From assembly GCA_030271595.1 (NCBI GenBank), contig JARXKO010000009.1, positions 1-17,684 of the forward strand: a stretch of DNA of 17,684 nt. The letters are read 5' to 3'. Position 1 is the stretch's first letter, and every line of letters starts with the position of its first letter. Origin of the DNA: Pseudomonadota bacterium (GTDB lineage Bacteria > Pseudomonadota > Alphaproteobacteria > Sphingomonadales > Sphingomonadaceae). Positions 15,298 to 17,684 of the stretch are shown piece after piece. The notes under the pieces were generated by a model. It did not search any database. It saw only the letters and a list, made by a program, of their open reading frames with translations, and had not been told where the DNA came from. The position numbers and the translations under genes are program-made.

Positions 15298-16683
15298 GGC
15301 TTTCTTCGCCGCGGCGATCTGCTCGCGGACGCGGGCCGGCGCGGTGCCGCCGTAACTTGTCCGGCTATTCATCGACGCTTCGACACCGAGCACGTCATAG
15401 ACGCGCTCGTCGATCCTGGCGTCGATGCGCTGGAGTTCGGCGAGCGATAGATCGGCGAGACCGCGTCCCTGCTCTTCGGCCAGCTTTACCGCGCGCCCCG
15501 TGATGTGATGCGCTTCGCGGAACGGAACATCGGCCTCGCGCACCAGCCAGTCGGCAAGGTCGGTCGCGGTGGAATAGCCTTGTTCGGCGGCGGCGCGCAT
15601 GCGCTCGGGGACGAACTCGATCGTCTCGATCATGCCGCCGATCGCCTCGAGAGACAGGATCATCAGGTCACGCGCTTCGAACACCGGTTCCTTGTCGTCC
15701 TGCATGTCCTTTGAATAGGCCAGCGGAAGGCCCTTCATCGTCACCATCAGCGACATCATCGCACCGATGATCCGGCCGCTGTGCCCGCGTACGAGCTCGG
15801 CCGCGTCGGGGTTGCGCTTCTGCGGCATGATCGAGGATCCGGTCGAAAAGCCGTCGGACAGTTTGACGAAGCCGAATGACGGGCTGGCCCAGATCACCAG
15901 TTCCTCGGCCAGTCGCGACAAATGCAGGCCGGACTGCGCCGCGGCGGCCAGATAATCGAGCGCGAAGTCCCGGTCCGAGACGCTGTCGAGGCTATTGGCG
16001 GTGGGCTCGTCGAACCCGAGAGCGGCCGCGGTGGAATCACGGTCGATCGGAAAACCGGTGCCGGCAAGTGCTGCGGCGCCAAGCGGGCACTGGCCGAGAC
16101 GAGACCGCGTATCCGCGAACCGCAGCCGATCGCGGCCGAGCATTTCGTAATAGGCCAGGAGGTGGTGGCCAAGGCTGACCGGCTGCGCGACTTGCAAGTG
16201 GGTGAAACCCGGCATGACCGTTTCGATCTGCTCCTCGGCGCGCAAGACCAATACCGACTGGAGCGCGCGTATCGTATCGATTGCTTCCTGGCAGGCATTG
16301 CGCACCCACAGCCGAAAGTCTGTCGCGACCTGGTCGTTGCGCGATCTGGCCGTGTGCAGCCGGCCGGCAGCTGGGCCGATCAGCTCGCTCAGGCGCTGCT
16401 CGACGGTCATGTGAATGTCTTCGAGCTCGACCTTCTCCGGAACGCCGTCCCGCTCATATTCCGCGGCGATCCGGTCCAGCCCGTCGATGATCGACGCCGC
16501 GTCCACAGCCGGGATGATCGACTGGTCGCGGAGCATCGCAACATGGGCCTTCGACCCGGCAATATCCTCTCGCCACAGCCGCTTGTCGAAGGCGATCGAG
16601 GCGTTGATGCGGCGCATCAGCGCCGCCGGCTCAGAAGCAAATCGGCCGCCCCACGTTGGTTGTCCTGGCGTGTCCTTCGTCAC
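15286..16683 (-). CDS. argH: Argininosuccinate lyase
   Basis: A 465-residue argininosuccinate lyase (argininosuccinate to arginine + fumarate) of the fumarase/aspartase superfamily, active as a tetramer. Visible are WGGRFASEP at the N-terminus, [11 protein letters not shown] (about 109-119) and [10 protein letters not shown] with the conserved histidine (H162). The superfamily signature [12 protein letters not shown] lies at 282-293, with S283 at the position of the catalytic serine of family members. The start is taken as GTG at 16683 because the conserved WGGRF motif normally lies about 5-15 residues from the start. The frame continues to a TTG at 16779, which would add 32 low-complexity residues not expected in the family. 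No strong ribosome binding site is seen. Its last codons and stop overlap the argG stop on the other strand. Confidence 0.96.
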   Translation of the reverse strand: MTKDTPGQPTWGGRFASEPAALMRRINASIAFDKRLWREDIAGSKAHVAMLRDQSIIPAVDAASIIDGLDRIAAEYERDGVPEKVELEDIHMTVEQRLSELIGPAAGRLHTARSRNDQVATDFRLWVRNACQEAIDTIRALQSVLVLRAEEQIETVMPGFTHLQVAQPVSLGHHLLAYYEMLGRDRLRFADTRSRLGQCPLGAAALAGTGFPIDRDSTAAALGFDEPTANSLDSVSDRDFALDYLAAAAQSGLHLSRLAEELVIWASPSFGFVKLSDGFSTGSSIMPQKRNPDAAELVRGHSGRIIGAMMSLMVTMKGLPLAYSKDMQDDKEPVFEARDLMILSLEAIGGMIETIEFVPERMRAAAEQGYSTATDLADWLVREADVPFREAHHITGRAVKLAEEQGRGLADLSLAELQRIDARIDERVYDVLGVEASMNSRTSYGGTAPARVREQIAAAKKALGL

Positions 16684-16813
16684 GGGCTGTGCCGTCGCAT
16701 GACCGCCGGCGCCGGTCAAACCTGCCGGCTCGCGACACCGCCACCTGCCCTCGCCAGCGACCGAAAAACCGCGACCCAAGGAACTTTTTTCCGACCCGCC
16801 ACTTTTTGTTTTC

Positions 16814-16836
16814 GGGGAGGTGTCACTAATCTCCCC
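16814..16836 (+). promoter_or_regulatory. Inverted repeat in the argH / HAMP-kinase intergenic region
   Basis: GGGGAGGT (16814-16821) and ATCTCCCC (16829-16836) can form an 8-bp stem (one G-U pair) around a 7-nt loop. It ends 31 bp before the GTG start of the HAMP gene and lies in the region that must hold the divergent promoters of argH and that gene. The T-rich runs are upstream of it, so it is not a terminator for either direction. It may be a leader hairpin or an operator. No convincing -10/-35 pair was identified. Confidence 0.4.
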
Positions 16837-16867
16837 TCGTGCGCATGACGAGCATTAGGAGAGCCGG

Positions 16868-17684
16868 GTGACTATCAAGGGGGGCGACGATTGCGGAAAG
16901 CTGCGTGAGGGCCTGATCGAGGGTCTGAGCCGGCTTCGTCACGGCGACTTTTCGGTACGCCTCTCGATTCAGTCGAAGGACCCGCGAGATCGGGAAATTT
17001 CCGAGCTATTCAATGAGGTGGTCGGCCTCAACGACACCATTACCGGCGAATTCGAGCGGATGGCCAAGGTCGTCGGCAAGGAAGGCGAGATCACCCACCG
17101 GGTGAAGGTCAAGGGCGCCGCGGGTGGCTGGCAGGCCAAGCTCAACGCAGTCAACGAGCTGGTCGACGACATGGTCCAGCCGACCACCGAGGTGGCGCGA
17201 GTCATCGGCGCGGTGGCCGAGGGCGACCTCTCGCAGCACATGTCGGTCGAGATCGACGGCCGCCGCCTCAAGGGCGAATTCCTGCGCATCGGCAAGGTCG
17301 TCAACACGATGGTCGACCAGCTCGGCTCGTTCGCTTCCGAAGTGACCCGCGTGGCGCGCGAGGTCGGGACCGAGGGCAAGCTTGGCGGCCAGGCGCGGGT
17401 CAAGGGCGTCGCCGGGACGTGGAAGGATTTGACCGACAACGTCAACCTCATGGCCGCCAACCTCACCGGCCAGGTGCGCAACATCGCCGAAGTCACCACC
17501 GCCGTCGCCCGCGGCGATTTGTCGAAGAAGATCACGGTCGACGTGAAGGGCGAGATTCTCGAGCTCAAGAACACCATCAACGTCATGGTCGATCAGCTCA
17601 ACGGCTTCGCCTCGGAAGTGACGCGCGTCGCGCGCGAGGTCGGCACCGAAGGCAAGCTCGGCGGCCAGGCGGAGGTGCCGGGGG
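16868..17684 (+). CDS. HAMP-repeat protein, 5' part of a probable hybrid sensor histidine kinase (partial)
   Basis: The first 272 codons of a gene that runs off the window end without a stop. The GTG at 16868 is preceded by AGGAGAG (16857-16863), a strong ribosome binding site. The protein opens with no signal peptide or membrane segment and goes straight into HAMP-type repeats of about 92 residues. These have recurring motifs [32 protein letters not shown] and [22 protein letters not shown]. This array is the hallmark of large cytoplasmic hybrid histidine kinases, the osmosensing group III type of fungi (Nik1) and their bacterial relatives, in which GAF, HisKA/HATPase and receiver domains follow. 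Those domains lie outside the window, so the kinase assignment is inferred from the array. It is divergent from argH and probably unrelated to the glycan operon. Confidence 0.85.
   Translation, partial: MTIKGGDDCGKLREGLIEGLSRLRHGDFSVRLSIQSKDPRDREISELFNEVVGLNDTITGEFERMAKVVGKEGEITHRVKVKGAAGGWQAKLNAVNELVDDMVQPTTEVARVIGAVAEGDLSQHMSVEIDGRRLKGEFLRIGKVVNTMVDQLGSFASEVTRVAREVGTEGKLGGQARVKGVAGTWKDLTDNVNLMAANLTGQVRNIAEVTTAVARGDLSKKITVDVKGEILELKNTINVMVDQLNGFASEVTRVAREVGTEGKLGGQAEVPG
17051..17684 (+). repeat. Tandem HAMP-array repeats within the probable kinase gene
   Basis: Three in-frame units begin at 17051, 17330 and 17606, spaced 279 and 276 bp (93 and 92 residues); the third is cut by the window end. 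Over the first 66 bp of units two and three I count 59 identical bases. All seven differences are in third codon positions, so the 22 encoded residues are identical. The first unit is more diverged in protein sequence. Confidence 0.8.

Noticed and set aside
16780..16810. GGAAC at 16780 followed by a T-rich stretch, as a general-stress (EcfG-type) promoter for the HAMP gene.
   Set aside because: The required CGTT-like -10 is missing at 16-17 bp spacing; the only similar TGTT is 22 bp away.

Overview
The window looks like chromosomal DNA of a high-GC alphaproteobacterium, most likely a member of the Sphingomonadales (Caulobacterales is the main alternative). The reasons are a TonB-dependent receptor of the Xanthomonas/Caulobacter/Sphingomonas type, a tryptophan-halogenase-like gene beside it, and a HAMP-array kinase. 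This is inferred from gene content and style; no database search was possible.

Positions 64-13421 form one carbohydrate-utilisation locus. A LacI-family regulator (64-1098) is followed, after a 101-bp gap holding a perfect 16-bp palindromic operator, by seven co-directional genes with almost no spacing: TonB-dependent receptor, GH3, flavin-dependent tryptophan-halogenase-like protein, GH30, FHS/GluP-type sugar permease, GH16 and a second GH3. Junctions are 14 bp, 10 bp, ATGA overlap, GTGA overlap, 12 bp and ATGA overlap, so the set is very probably one operon. GH16 (endo-beta-1,3-glucanase type), GH30 (beta-1,6-glucanase or beta-glucosidase type) and two GH3 exo-enzymes point to a laminarin-like beta-1,3/1,6-glucan. 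In the inferred route the receptor imports oligosaccharides across the outer membrane, the exported enzymes cut them to glucose, the permease takes the glucose in, and the LacI protein senses a product.

The halogenase-like gene is the puzzle: it keeps the residues typical of flavin-dependent halogenases and has no export signal, yet it is embedded in an operon of exported glycan enzymes.

Positions 13459-17684 are mostly housekeeping: a small lipoprotein of unknown function, argG (+), argH (-), and the 5' part of a large cytoplasmic HAMP-repeat protein, probably a sensor kinase, cut by the window end. argG and argH converge and overlap tail to tail by 12 bp. No rRNA, tRNA, insertion sequence, integrase, CRISPR array or attachment site was recognised. 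No stretch longer than 300 bp lacks a gene; the largest gaps are 13840-14067 and 16684-16867.
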